Shown here: positions 48,044 through 55,612 of the stretch, in pieces
Numbering within the stretch: position 1 is the first letter of the stretch
Layout: every line of letters begins with the position of its first letter
Assembly (NCBI RefSeq): GCF_025311495.1
Contig: NZ_CP104398.1
Coordinates: 620,001 to 684,000 of the forward strand
Length of the DNA stretch: 64,000 nt
DNA from: Limosilactobacillus oris
GTDB lineage: Bacteria; Bacillota; Bacilli; Lactobacillales; Lactobacillaceae
Direction of reading: 5' to 3'
Position numbers and translations under genes: made by a program
Notes under the pieces: model-generated
Database searches by the model: none
The model's input: the letters and a program-made list of their open reading frames with translations, nothing else
Told to the model about the DNA's origin: nothing

Positions 48044-48496
48044 ATGAACGTTATTTTTGATTTTGAACTGCCGAAAAACTTAGACCGCCAGGCGACCATA
48101 AATAAAGCACGCCACTTTTTAGAAACAGACTTTCAGAAATGGCGTCGCTACTCTGATTATGAAAATCTACTGTCATCCCCTGCTATTACTGGGCTACCCC
48201 AACGTGGTAGCACTGAACCAGATAAACGGTTTATTAATCATGTGACCTATCGGCAATTAGTAGATATTGTTATCAAAGTAATTAATTCGTTAACAGAAAA
48301 GTATGGACAACCTATTTTATACGGTCGTTATGTAAAAGGTTATCCCGTTAAAACTATTTGCCAACAGCTTTTAATAACAACTACACCGTTTGGAAACCAT
48401 TCACAGAAAGCATTAATTGAATTCGCTAATTTATTGTATCTGGCAACTGCTCAATTTGGCGATGAGTTAGTTATAGATTTGCGGGTAATGAAGTAA
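48044..48496 (+). CDS. ArpU-like late transcriptional regulator
   Basis: 150 residues from ATG 48044. The only good Shine-Dalgarno (AGGGGG) abuts this ATG, so the true start is uncertain; a GTG-initiated frame begins at 48008. Features of the ArpU family: LDRQATINKARHFLETDFQKWRRYSDYE, RQLVDIVIKVINSL and GYPVKTICQQLLITTTPFGNHSQKALIEFANLL, a sigma-like HTH. ArpU proteins control late genes of Gram-positive phages. In an island without late structural genes it could drive the terS unit or interfere with the helper late switch. Confidence 0.65.
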   Translation: MNVIFDFELPKNLDRQATINKARHFLETDFQKWRRYSDYENLLSSPAITGLPQRGSTEPDKRFINHVTYRQLVDIVIKVINSLTEKYGQPILYGRYVKGYPVKTICQQLLITTTPFGNHSQKALIEFANLLYLATAQFGDELVIDLRVMK

Positions 48497-48499
48497 ACA

Positions 48500-48530
48500 A
48501 AAAAAAGACGGCTCTAATTAGCCGCCGTTC
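48500..48530 (-). terminator. Hairpin with T-run on the minus strand
   Basis: ACGGCT CTAATT AGCCGCCGT-type stem preceded by eight A on the plus strand; the T tail is therefore on the minus strand although both neighbours are plus-strand genes. Confidence 0.45.
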
Positions 48531-48660
48531 ATGAACTGTTGATACCTATATTATATCACGGGCAGGAGGGATTTTAATAAACCGTGATGACGTTTGCTAC
48601 TTAGGATTAACAACAATCAACTCTAATAAATTTATAGAATTGGAAAGGAAGTATATAACT

Positions 48661-49263
48661 ATGGATTATACATTAACAATGCAGGACATCGCACAACTAG
48701 CAGATAAGGCAGGCAATATTTATCAAGGCTTAGATAGGAAAATTAAAGAAAATCATAAAACATACATCGACCCTACTTTACAGGACCAGAAGGACACTCA
48801 AACGGCAGCCGGTCAAATTGATTACCTTTGCCAGCAAGCCCAACAGCAGCTAGACAAGGCAATTGCGGAAAAGCGAAGCCAGATTAACGGCCGCTATCAT
48901 GGCGATGTTACGGCGGACCAATTAGCCAACGTCAACCAGCTTGCCAATTATAACGACCTATCCAAAGACGAGCTTCAAGGCTACCTTGACAAGTACAAGG
49001 ACAACTTGCCGCTTCTCAAAGCGTTTGAAGCCGTTGTTAAGGCTAAGGGTTGGCGAATTGATGGCCTGACATACGACAACGAAATTGAGTTCCTGAAACG
49101 TTTCAAGGCTTCAATGCAAACTATCGTTGATGGTATGAAGAACGGGTCGCCAAAGGGATTGCCGCTTGAAACTAAGATTGCAGCTAATATGGCAGCAGAC
49201 CGGGTCAAGGACTGGGAAACAAAGACCAATAACCCGACCTATACTTTGCAGCGTATGCACTAG
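48661..49263 (+). CDS. Hypothetical helical island protein
   Basis: 200 residues from ATG 48661 (AAGGAAG nine bases upstream; an earlier in-frame start lacks a site). Largely alpha-helical and charged: QDIAQLADKAGNIYQGLDRKI, YLCQQAQQQLDKAIAEKRSQI, LQGYLDKYKDNLPLLKAFEAVV. No known domain recognised. Size, helicity and position just before terS would suit a packaging or capsid-interference protein of the SaPI Cpm/Ppi kind, but there is no sequence support for that. Confidence 0.6.
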   Translation: MDYTLTMQDIAQLADKAGNIYQGLDRKIKENHKTYIDPTLQDQKDTQTAAGQIDYLCQQAQQQLDKAIAEKRSQINGRYHGDVTADQLANVNQLANYNDLSKDELQGYLDKYKDNLPLLKAFEAVVKAKGWRIDGLTYDNEIEFLKRFKASMQTIVDGMKNGSPKGLPLETKIAANMAADRVKDWETKTNNPTYTLQRMH

Positions 49264-49338
49264 AATTTTTGGACGACCAATGGTGGCCGTCCTTTTTCAA
49301 AGTGATTAGTTTTGAACAGTTTTGACAGGAGATAAAAA

Positions 49339-49719
49339 ATGAAAGAAAAGAAGTTGACGCCAAAGCAATTAAAATTACTTAACGCCCTATTCACTGAGCG
49401 AACTATACAAGACGCCTACAAAACCGCAGGTGTAAGCGTGGCTACCGGCCAACGTTACCGGCAGCTCCCCCGCTTTATAGCGGCTTACGATAAACGGCAA
49501 CGGGCCTTAATCAACGCCACTAATAACCGTCTAAGAGCGTTAAGCGGTCAAGCAGTAGAAACATTAGCGGACGTGTTGAACGACCCAAAAGCGGCTAATA
49601 CTGACAAAGTACGGGCAGCTAAAGTTGTGCTTGATACCACCTACAAGAACATCGAACTTGAAGAGTTACGGCGGCAAGTTGACAAATTAGAAAAGGAGCA
49701 AGGAATAAATGAATATTGA
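49339..49719 (+). CDS. Small terminase subunit (TerS)-like protein
   Basis: 126 residues. N-terminal HTH (LTPKQLKLLNALFTERTIQDAYKTAGVSVATGQRYRQLP in pieces), a central helix ALINATNNRLRALSGQAVETL, DPKAANTDKVRAAKVVLDTTYK, and a C-terminal coiled coil LEELRRQVDKLEKEQ. This is the phBC6A51/DUF-type HTH small terminase layout. No large subunit is present, so it would redirect a helper TerL to island DNA as SaPI TerS does. Other HTH-coiled-coil functions are possible. Confidence 0.72.
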   Translation: MKEKKLTPKQLKLLNALFTERTIQDAYKTAGVSVATGQRYRQLPRFIAAYDKRQRALINATNNRLRALSGQAVETLADVLNDPKAANTDKVRAAKVVLDTTYKNIELEELRRQVDKLEKEQGINEY

Positions 49720-50002
49720 AAGTTTGCGGCGCCGGGTACAGCGTCTTGCAGAAAGCAATCCACAAGCAACGGTAATAATCGCAACGATTAATGGGCGTGG
49801 TATCATCCATATGAGCAACAACGGCGAAGAAGAAGTTTTTGCCACCTGGAAAAGTGCAGCCGACTATTTAGAACGGCTTAAAGCATCATTGCGGGGCGAA
49901 TTAACTATTATCTGGGACGATATACCGCTAAGAGTTGAGAATAAGGAACTATTTAAGAAATGGGAATCTTTTCTTGACCAGTATGGCCACGACGAAGAGT
50001 GA
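49709..50002 (+). CDS. Hypothetical island protein downstream of terS
   Basis: 97 residues; overlaps the terS end by 11 bases, hence coupled. MNIESLRRRVQRLAESNPQA, then a beta-rich centre VIIATINGRGIIHMSNNGEEEVFATW and helical end KELFKKWESFLDQYGHDEE. Not recognised. Last gene of the island, followed by a terminator. Confidence 0.6.
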   Translation: MNIESLRRRVQRLAESNPQATVIIATINGRGIIHMSNNGEEEVFATWKSAADYLERLKASLRGELTIIWDDIPLRVENKELFKKWESFLDQYGHDEE

Positions 50003-50058
50003 TATAATTAATAACGTCAGTGCCCTTGCTATCATGGAAAAGGTAGTAAGTCACGTTT

Positions 50059-50107
50059 CAAAGTATCAGTGCAATTAAAATTAATTTTGCATTGATACTT
50101 TTTTTAT
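50059..50107 (+). terminator. Terminator of the island plus-strand operon
   Basis: AAAGTATCAGTGCAAT and ATTGCATTGATACTTT-type arms around an AT loop, then seven T. Confidence 0.85.
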
Positions 50108-50173
50108 TTGCTTTTTTTGTCGTCAACATCCCCACAGGGCAAAATAAAAAGGCCGCCTAATTGGTGACCTATT

Positions 50174-50185
50174 AACGCCGGCAAG
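50174..50185 (-). repeat. Island motif B, inverted core copy
   Basis: AACGCCGGCAAG, reverse complement of the CTTGCCGGCGTT core at 42096-42107; next to the right arm-type repeat. Confidence 0.5.
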
Positions 50186-50193
50186 AAATAAAA

Positions 50194-50213
50194 TTTTGTC
50201 GTGAGTTTGTCGT
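50194..50213. repeat. Right arm-type repeat (putative integrase/Xis site)
   Basis: TTTTGTCGTGAGTTTGTCGT, exact copy of 40965-40984 and in the same orientation. Confidence 0.7.
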
Positions 50214-50256
50214 GGACTTGCTAAAAAATACGTTTTTATAGAATTTCAGAAAAATA

Positions 50257-50300
50257 AAAATGCTGGTATATCAACGTTTTAACACCATTGATAACCAGCA
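50257..50300 (-). terminator. Terminator downstream of tRNA-Glu, supplied by the island
   Basis: Minus strand TGCTGGTTATCAA/TTGATATACCAGCA then TTTTTA, between the tRNA 3' end and the island interior. Confidence 0.75.
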
Positions 50301-50304
50301 GAAA

Positions 50305-50328
50305 ATAAAAAAATCACCCGCACGGGGA
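50305..50328. repeat. attR, right 24-bp direct repeat within tRNA-Glu
   Basis: Identical to 40906-40929; overlaps the acceptor and T-arm 3' side of the tRNA gene, so the tRNA stays complete at this end. Confidence 0.85.
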
Positions 50329-50386
50329 TCGAACCCGTAACTCCGCCTTGAGAGGGCGACGTCTTAACCAATTTGACCAGCGGGCA
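50314..50386 (-). tRNA. tRNA-Glu (anticodon CUC)
   Basis: Cloverleaf on the minus strand: acceptor TGCCCGC/GCGGGTG, D arm GTC/GAC, anticodon stem TCGCC/GGCGG with loop CTCTCAA (anticodon CTC), T arm ACGGG TTCGATC CCCGT, discriminator A. The first two acceptor pairs are U-G and G-U wobbles and no CCA is encoded. CUC reads GAG, a second isoacceptor beside the usual UUC. Confidence 0.8.
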
Positions 50387-50444
50387 ATAACGTACAAGTA
50401 GAATTATACGTTATTCGACTATTCACTGTCAATAGTTTTAACAA

Positions 50445-51779
50445 TTAATTCAAACTACTTTGGGGGTCAATCAAAATCGACTCTGACAGGAGAATCTCAT
50501 TATACAGTTCAAACAAATACTGGTGCAGCCCTTCCCGCTGAGCAATCATGTTCAAATAATTCCGCTCCGCGCGGAAGGCCCACAACAGTGCTTGTCGTTC
50601 TAAGTCACATTCTTCGGGTGTAAACTCATCATTGTGATTGCTAATCGACCACTGCTTCCAGAAGTCACGCATCGTCGTGACCCCTTTTTGGTCGCGCAAA
50701 TCATAAAGAACACTGGCCCGAATATTATCCGGGAGGTAGATCTTATCAACCGCGGCAATTCCTTCCCGCACCATTTCCCTTCGCAACTGCCCAACGCGAT
50801 CCTAGATTGCTCCTTCTGAAAGGTCGGGCTGCAAAATAAACCGAAAAACTACTGACGGCACCAGCATACTTAGCAATACCAGCATTGTTTCCGTCAAAAC
50901 AACAAACTGAAACTGCTGGTCGGTCAAACTAGCCGCAATCGAAAAAGCCAGCGCAAGCGTAATCGCCCCGTGAACCCCGCCCAGCGCAAATATCACACCG
51001 CCGCGCGGGCCCATTTTAACGAGCACGCCATATGCAAACCGCACCGCCAACGTTACCAGGTAAATCAAGAATCCGGCCGCCAGCCAGCGCAAGTCCACAT
51101 TATTCGCTACCAGCAAATCTGCCCTTACAATTCTGACAATCATAACCCCTAGGACGACAAAAATCAGGTTATTCAAAATATCACGCACTAAATCAATCAG
51201 CACTAGCGAATTATGGTACTGGCGGGGATGGTCAAACCTGCTCCGCGAGCTTTCGCTATTCTGCATCAATCCCGCACAAACCACCGCAATGATACTCGAC
51301 ACCCCTAATTTTTCGGCAACGAAGTAAATAATAAACGGGGTAATCAGAAATAGCATAATTTGCGCGTTATAGGTTGAACCAGCAAAATTGCGCAGACCGC
51401 GGCGGAAGCTGATCATCAGCAATGCAATCGCAATTCCCACAATAACGCCGCCACCCGCTGCCCGCAGGAAGTTTAATACCGCCACCTGGTACTGAAAATG
51501 GCCGTCACGGAGCTAAAGCACCATTGCTTCCAGCAAAACGATTCCGCTAGCATCATTAAAGAGCGATTCCATCCGCAGCAACCTCTCCTGCCGCTCTGGA
51601 ACGATCCGCCCCTCTGAAACGGTCTCGGTCGCCGTAGCATCAGTCGGGGTGCTAATCGCCGCCAAAACGAAGGCAATCGCCAAGGGAATCCCCAACAATG
51701 ATACCGCAAAGCCGGCAATCACCAGTGAAGCCACCACCAATAGCACCGCCGTCGAAATCAAAAGGGCCATTCCACACAC
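50445..51779 (-). pseudogene. CPA1-type Na+/H+ antiporter, decayed
   Basis: One reading frame on the minus strand with two in-frame TAG codons (51513-51515 and 50802-50804). The three pieces join as STPTDATATETVSEGRIVPE, ERLLRMESLFNDASGIVLLE, the membrane region with MGPRGGVIFALGGVHGAITLAL and a cytoplasmic tail ending QREGLHQYLFELYNEILL. The first about 90 residues expected for the family are also missing; the fragment begins at GTG/ATG 51779-51768 right after the upstream gene. No compensating frameshifts. Inactive unless TAG is suppressed, and loss of the N-terminus argues against that. Confidence 0.85.
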
Positions 51780-51791
51780 CTGCTTTCCCGA

Positions 51792-52121
51792 TTATTCATA
51801 AGAAAGTTCCAACATATAAAGATGCCGCTTGGGTAAGTGGGCGGTCGTCACCCAGGCATCACGGTAACTCTTTGCATTACCGTTCGTCATTTGAAAGTAA
51901 TAGTCCAGCAGGTCACCGTTCTTCGCCACAAAATCATTCGACAGACGGTTGACCATCAGCCGCATATCAGGAAAGTAAAAGCCGCTATCCGCAATTTTCA
52001 ACTCATCCGTAAAGAAAAGCATCACCGTGTTAGTGTAGCGGGCCTGCACCTCTTTGATCAGCTCTGGGTGGTGTTTGAGCTTAGTCAGGACATAATAGAT
52101 TGAATCAGAATTACTTGCCAT
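51792..52121 (-). CDS. Hypothetical protein
   Basis: 109 residues, soluble, aromatic-rich: MASNSDSIYYVLTKLKHHPELI, NTVMLFFTDELKIADSGFYFPDMRLMVNRL, DLLDYYFQMTNG. No family recognised. Its stop is 12 bases before the remaining antiporter frame, so the deletion that removed the antiporter N-terminus may have brought them together. Confidence 0.6.
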   Translation of the reverse strand: MASNSDSIYYVLTKLKHHPELIKEVQARYTNTVMLFFTDELKIADSGFYFPDMRLMVNRLSNDFVAKNGDLLDYYFQMTNGNAKSYRDAWVTTAHLPKRHLYMLELSYE

Positions 52122-52183
52122 TTTTCTTCTCCTTAGTCAAATCAATTAGTAGCAGGAACCAGCGAACGCGTCCCGCACTCCTG

Positions 52184-53038
52184 CTAATGCCACCACAGTT
52201 TTACGAGGGCCTGGGTACCATCATCCCCTAGGCCATCTTGGTCCACCAGCAGTTCATACAACCGCTTTGCTTCAGCAGTCGCCGGCAACTGTATCTGCAA
52301 CCGTTCCGCCTCAGCAAGGGCAATTCGCAGGTCCTTTAAAAAGTGCTTTGCAAAGAATCCCGGCGTATAATCATCCCGCAAAATCCGGGGAGCGTAGTTG
52401 CTAAGGCTCCAATTAGCCCCTGCTCCGCCGCCGACCGTCCGAACGACTTCCGCCAAATCCAGCCCTGCCCGTTGAGCGTACACTAGCATTTCAGTCATCC
52501 CAGTCATCGTTCCGGCAATCATAATCTGGTTGGCCATTTTGGCGTGCTGACCGCTGCCGGCGGGACCGAAATAATGCTGTGAACTGCTAAATTGCTCCAG
52601 CACCGGCATAATCTTTTCCACTACCGCCTGCTGGCCACCGAGCATCACCGTTAGGGTGCCCTTTTGCGCGCCTACATCCCCACCAGACACCGGTGCGTCA
52701 ACCACCTGGTCTGCTGCCTGAGCCAGCTTTTTCGCCAAACTCGGACTGCTGGTCGTCATGTCCACTAGGATTTGATCCTTCGTTGCCGCCGCTAGAATAC
52801 CATTGGGTCCGTAATAAACTTGTTCCACGTCGGTTGGGAAGCCCACCATCGTGAAAACGATCTCGTTGCCAACGGTAGCTGCTGCTGGAGTCTCCGCCCA
52901 GCTTGCACCGTTTGCTAATACCGCTGCGGCATGTTCCTTCGTCCGGTTATAAACCGTGACCTCATTGCCATGGCGCAAAAGATTATTGATTACGCCGGTC
53001 CCCATGACGCCGGTTCCGATAAAGCCGATTTTCATCAT
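52184..53038 (-). CDS. NAD(P)-dependent beta-hydroxyacid dehydrogenase
   Basis: 284 residues from ATG 53038, preceded by AAGGG; a longer frame to 53068 is not supported. Rossmann motif IGFIGTGVMGTGVINNLLRHG, family signature VDAPVSGGDVGAQKGTLTVMLGG and catalytic Lys region GSGQHAKMANQIMIAGTMTGM (in pieces). Belongs to the 3-hydroxyisobutyrate/tartronate-semialdehyde/6-phosphogluconate-like group; which hydroxyacid it acts on cannot be told. Monocistronic. Confidence 0.88.
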   Translation of the reverse strand: MMKIGFIGTGVMGTGVINNLLRHGNEVTVYNRTKEHAAAVLANGASWAETPAAATVGNEIVFTMVGFPTDVEQVYYGPNGILAAATKDQILVDMTTSSPSLAKKLAQAADQVVDAPVSGGDVGAQKGTLTVMLGGQQAVVEKIMPVLEQFSSSQHYFGPAGSGQHAKMANQIMIAGTMTGMTEMLVYAQRAGLDLAEVVRTVGGGAGANWSLSNYAPRILRDDYTPGFFAKHFLKDLRIALAEAERLQIQLPATAEAKRLYELLVDQDGLGDDGTQALVKLWWH

Positions 53039-53165
53039 ACTCATCCCTTCATGCAGATGTTTACTCATATTTTACCAGCTTCCCGGTGAAACAGGCCAGC
53101 CAGCTAATCGTTGGTACAAAAAAAGTCCTATCAAACCATTTCTGATTTAATAGGACCAATCAAGA

Positions 53166-53236
53166 TTGGGAATACTGGGTTCGAACCAGTGATCAAGGAT
53201 TCAGAGTCCTTTGCCTTACCGCTTGGCCAATTCCCA
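53166..53236 (-). tRNA. tRNA-Gln (anticodon CUG)
   Basis: Minus strand: acceptor TGGGAAT/ATTCCCA, anticodon stem AAGGA/TCCTT with loop CTCTGAA (anticodon CTG), T arm ACTGG TTCGAAC CAGT, discriminator A. 71 bases, CCA not encoded. U1-A72 is typical of tRNA-Gln. Confidence 0.85.
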
Positions 53237-53310
53237 ATTACGTTGCCATGCAACGATATTTACTATACTAGCAAATCCACTTTTCGTCAACCACTTTTTC
53301 AAATTAATTT

Positions 53311-53790
53311 TCAATTTTCCTGCTTGTGAAACCGTTCTTCCTGTTTTTGGATCAGCTCGCGGGTTCGCGCGGTAACCGCGGGGTGCCGGCGGCCATTTTG
53401 CCAGAAGTCCACGTCGGCCTTAATCTGCTCCTGACTCTGCTGGTCATAATCATGGCGGAGGAAGTTATAGTTAACCGTCGTACTCTGCTTTTCCCAAATC
53501 GCGGCCATAATAAACTGACTCCTGGTCCGCTGTAGCCCCTGAACCGCTTCGTCCCCGTCATCATAGGCAGCTACCGCCACCACTTCCGCCGTCGCAATCG
53601 GCGGCTGCACACTATTATCTGGCAGGTAGGGCGCTACCGGAACGTTGATCAGCGCTTTAATCATTACTTCCTGCCAGTTTTCCCGGGTCGCGTAACGGTG
53701 TGCCAGTCCAGGCTCAACATCGTTTGCCAGTAGATACTGCCGCTCCTCACCCCAGCTTAACTTCACCTGCACTGTAAATACGGTTGCCAT
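53311..53790 (-). CDS. Hypothetical protein
   Basis: 159 residues from ATG 53790, eight bases after GAGGAGG; frames starting further up lack a site. Soluble, no signal peptide. MATVFTVQVKLSWGEERQYLLAND, LINVPVAPYLPDNSVQPPIATAEVVAVAAYDDGDEAV (in pieces), C-terminal helix TARTRELIQKQEERFHKQE. No known domain recognised. Monocistronic between tRNA-Gln and a plus-strand gene. Confidence 0.6.
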   Translation of the reverse strand: MATVFTVQVKLSWGEERQYLLANDVEPGLAHRYATRENWQEVMIKALINVPVAPYLPDNSVQPPIATAEVVAVAAYDDGDEAVQGLQRTRSQFIMAAIWEKQSTTVNYNFLRHDYDQQSQEQIKADVDFWQNGRRHPAVTARTRELIQKQEERFHKQEN

Positions 53791-53979
53791 TTTCATTCCC
53801 TCCTCGATTTTCAGTGATATTATACCGCAGCTCGCAATAGAATGCTCACTAGTTAGCAAAGATTATAAGAATTATCAAAATAAAGAGTTGCTACCCCTCC
53901 CAATTTTTTATGATATATTCTCATACGGAATTTTAAGTCGGTTATTGAAGTTAACAGTATCGTAAGGGGTATAGTCAAA

Positions 53980-54588
53980 ATGGAAAGTAAGAATACTTCC
54001 ACTAAGAAAAATTATTTGAATCTTTTAGTTGTTGTTTTTACTCCCGCTATAGTTTTTACTATTCTGGGCCTCTGTTTTATGATTCCAGGTCTATTTGCTT
54101 CAAAGTCTACTGGACAAATAGATAAAGATACAGCAAATGATTTAGTTGGTACTTATTACGCCAAAACTAATGGTATTCGTTATCAAAAGTTAACAGTATC
54201 TAAAAGCCATCCTGACACCATAACCATACCTAATATGGATAATACAGCACAAGAGACATACAAGGTTTACTACTACAATGATGTAAGTTCAGATAAGTAC
54301 AGCGATGTAGGGGCAATGACTCAGGATGGAAAGCCAGCAAAGGCTTTAACCTTAAGCAATCAAAATGGAAAAGAAGCTGAAATGACCGTAACTGACTTGA
54401 CTAATGGTTCAACGGAGCACTGGTCTACAGATAAATTTGGCCATGTAAATGCCTTAACTGACTATTATATTGGTTCATTCTCTGATGAAAACGATACGAA
54501 AGGAGCCTTTTTTGACCTCGGTGAAAAAGATGGCCAAGATTTCATTAATTTACATTGGACCAATGCTACCCAACATTTTGTCAAATAA
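53980..54588 (+). CDS. Hypothetical membrane-anchored extracytoplasmic protein
   Basis: 202 residues. A single N-terminal helix (YLNLLVVVFTPAIVFTILGLCFMI, about 12-35) anchors a Thr/Asp/Asn-rich outer domain of about 160 residues (TANDLVGTYYAKTNGIRYQKLTV, YKVYYYNDVSSDKYSDVG, HWSTDKFGHVNALTDYYIG). The repeated Tyr/Asp pattern suggests a beta-sheet domain; no family named. AT-richer than its neighbours, suggesting recent gain. Confidence 0.65.
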   Translation: MESKNTSTKKNYLNLLVVVFTPAIVFTILGLCFMIPGLFASKSTGQIDKDTANDLVGTYYAKTNGIRYQKLTVSKSHPDTITIPNMDNTAQETYKVYYYNDVSSDKYSDVGAMTQDGKPAKALTLSNQNGKEAEMTVTDLTNGSTEHWSTDKFGHVNALTDYYIGSFSDENDTKGAFFDLGEKDGQDFINLHWTNATQHFVK

Positions 54589-54600
54589 AGATATAGGCAG

Positions 54601-54632
54601 AAAGGTGCACGCAAAAAACGTGCATCTTTTTT
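54601..54632 (+). terminator. Terminator after the membrane-anchored protein
   Basis: AGGTGCACG CAAAAAA CGTGCATCTTTTTT. Confidence 0.85.
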
Positions 54633-54804
54633 AGTCACCGTTTTTTTGTATAGGTAGTATTATTTCAAGCATTAGGAATAATAGGGCGAGAACTTTTTTC
54701 TCAAAGAATAACTACAAATTTTTGACACTCATCCTTTATTTAATTTGCATTCGACAGTGGACTAATGGCGTTAAATTTCATAAACTAAGACTACCCAAAG
54801 GAGG

Positions 54805-55524
54805 ATGAAGATTATTAAACGGCACCACTTCTTGCTAAGCCTGTTCTATTGCGGGCTTTTTATCTGGCTAATTGCTCTTTACCAAGGCAGCCCTGCCTTC
54901 CAGCAAACCGTCAACTCAGTAGTTGGCCGTGCTCAGTTATTCACACAGCAACAGGTTAACCATTTGCTCGGTAAAAAGGTTGCCGTGAAACAGCAAAATA
55001 GTAGCCAGGCCGAGAGCAAGGGCACAGTTACCGACGGGCGCTGGCCGGAAAATAGCACCACCATCTACATTGACCTCAGCAACCCGACCCTGCGCGCCGC
55101 CACCACCAAGGCCATTGACCAGTGGAATCAGACCGGAGCCTTCACCTTTCGGCGGGTACAAAGCAAAACGGATGCCAACATTATAGTTACCGCCGTCGAC
55201 AGGCAGCAAAACGGGGCAGCCGGTCTGACCAACACCAAAACCGACGCGACCACTGGCTACCTGCTGCATGCCGATGTCCAGCTAAACGCCGGCTACCTGC
55301 TTAATGCCAACTACGGCTACTCCCCGCAACGGATTGTCAACACGGCCGAGCACGAACTGGGTCACGCGATCGGCCTCCAGCATACCAACGCGACCTCGGT
55401 TATGCAACCAGCGGGTTCCTTCTACCCGATCCAGTCCACGGACGTTGAAGCGGTGAAACGTCTCTATCAAAAGCGTCCCCACCCCGCAGACCAGCAAACT
55501 GTCCAGCACGAAACTAGTCGGTAA
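54805..55524 (+). CDS. Membrane-anchored matrixin-like zinc metalloprotease
   Basis: 239 residues. N-terminal signal anchor (HHFLLSLFYCGLFIWLIALY), a Gln/Ser-rich linker, then a metzincin domain (about 78-220). The zinc site HELGHAIGLQH is at 183-193 (HExxHxxGxxH) with a Met-turn SVMQP at 200. No propeptide cysteine switch is seen. Cell-surface proteolysis is likely. Start is odd: AAAGGAGG touches the ATG at 54805, leaving no spacer. Similar small matrixins occur in lactobacilli; physiological substrate unknown. Confidence 0.82.
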   Translation: MKIIKRHHFLLSLFYCGLFIWLIALYQGSPAFQQTVNSVVGRAQLFTQQQVNHLLGKKVAVKQQNSSQAESKGTVTDGRWPENSTTIYIDLSNPTLRAATTKAIDQWNQTGAFTFRRVQSKTDANIIVTAVDRQQNGAAGLTNTKTDATTGYLLHADVQLNAGYLLNANYGYSPQRIVNTAEHELGHAIGLQHTNATSVMQPAGSFYPIQSTDVEAVKRLYQKRPHPADQQTVQHETSR

Positions 55525-55612
55525 TAGCAGTTAGCTTGCCTTTGCTGCCACCGCGTTCACGAGTATGTTAGAATATCCCTTGGGTAAATTTATAGATTGA
55601 GAGTGAATGCGC

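Larger units (their letters stand above)
40906..50328. mobile_element. Integrated PICI-type phage satellite in tRNA-Glu
   Basis: About 9.4 kb bounded by identical 24-bp repeats, the right one overlapping the 3' end of tRNA-Glu. Order: int (minus), XRE repressor (minus), then plus-strand excisionase/AlpA-like genes, small unknown genes, prim-pol primase, VirE-type helicase, replication origin, ArpU-like regulator, unknown 200-residue protein and TerS-like protein. No TerL, portal, capsid, tail, holin or lysin is encoded. This content and order match phage-inducible chromosomal islands (SaPI-like), which replicate autonomously and use a helper phage capsid; the assignment rests on gene content, not on demonstrated mobilisation. 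A degenerate prophage is the alternative. Confidence 0.8.

Noticed and set aside
40906-50328. Complete prophage
   Set aside because: Only 9.4 kb, with no large terminase, portal, capsid, tail, holin or endolysin gene.
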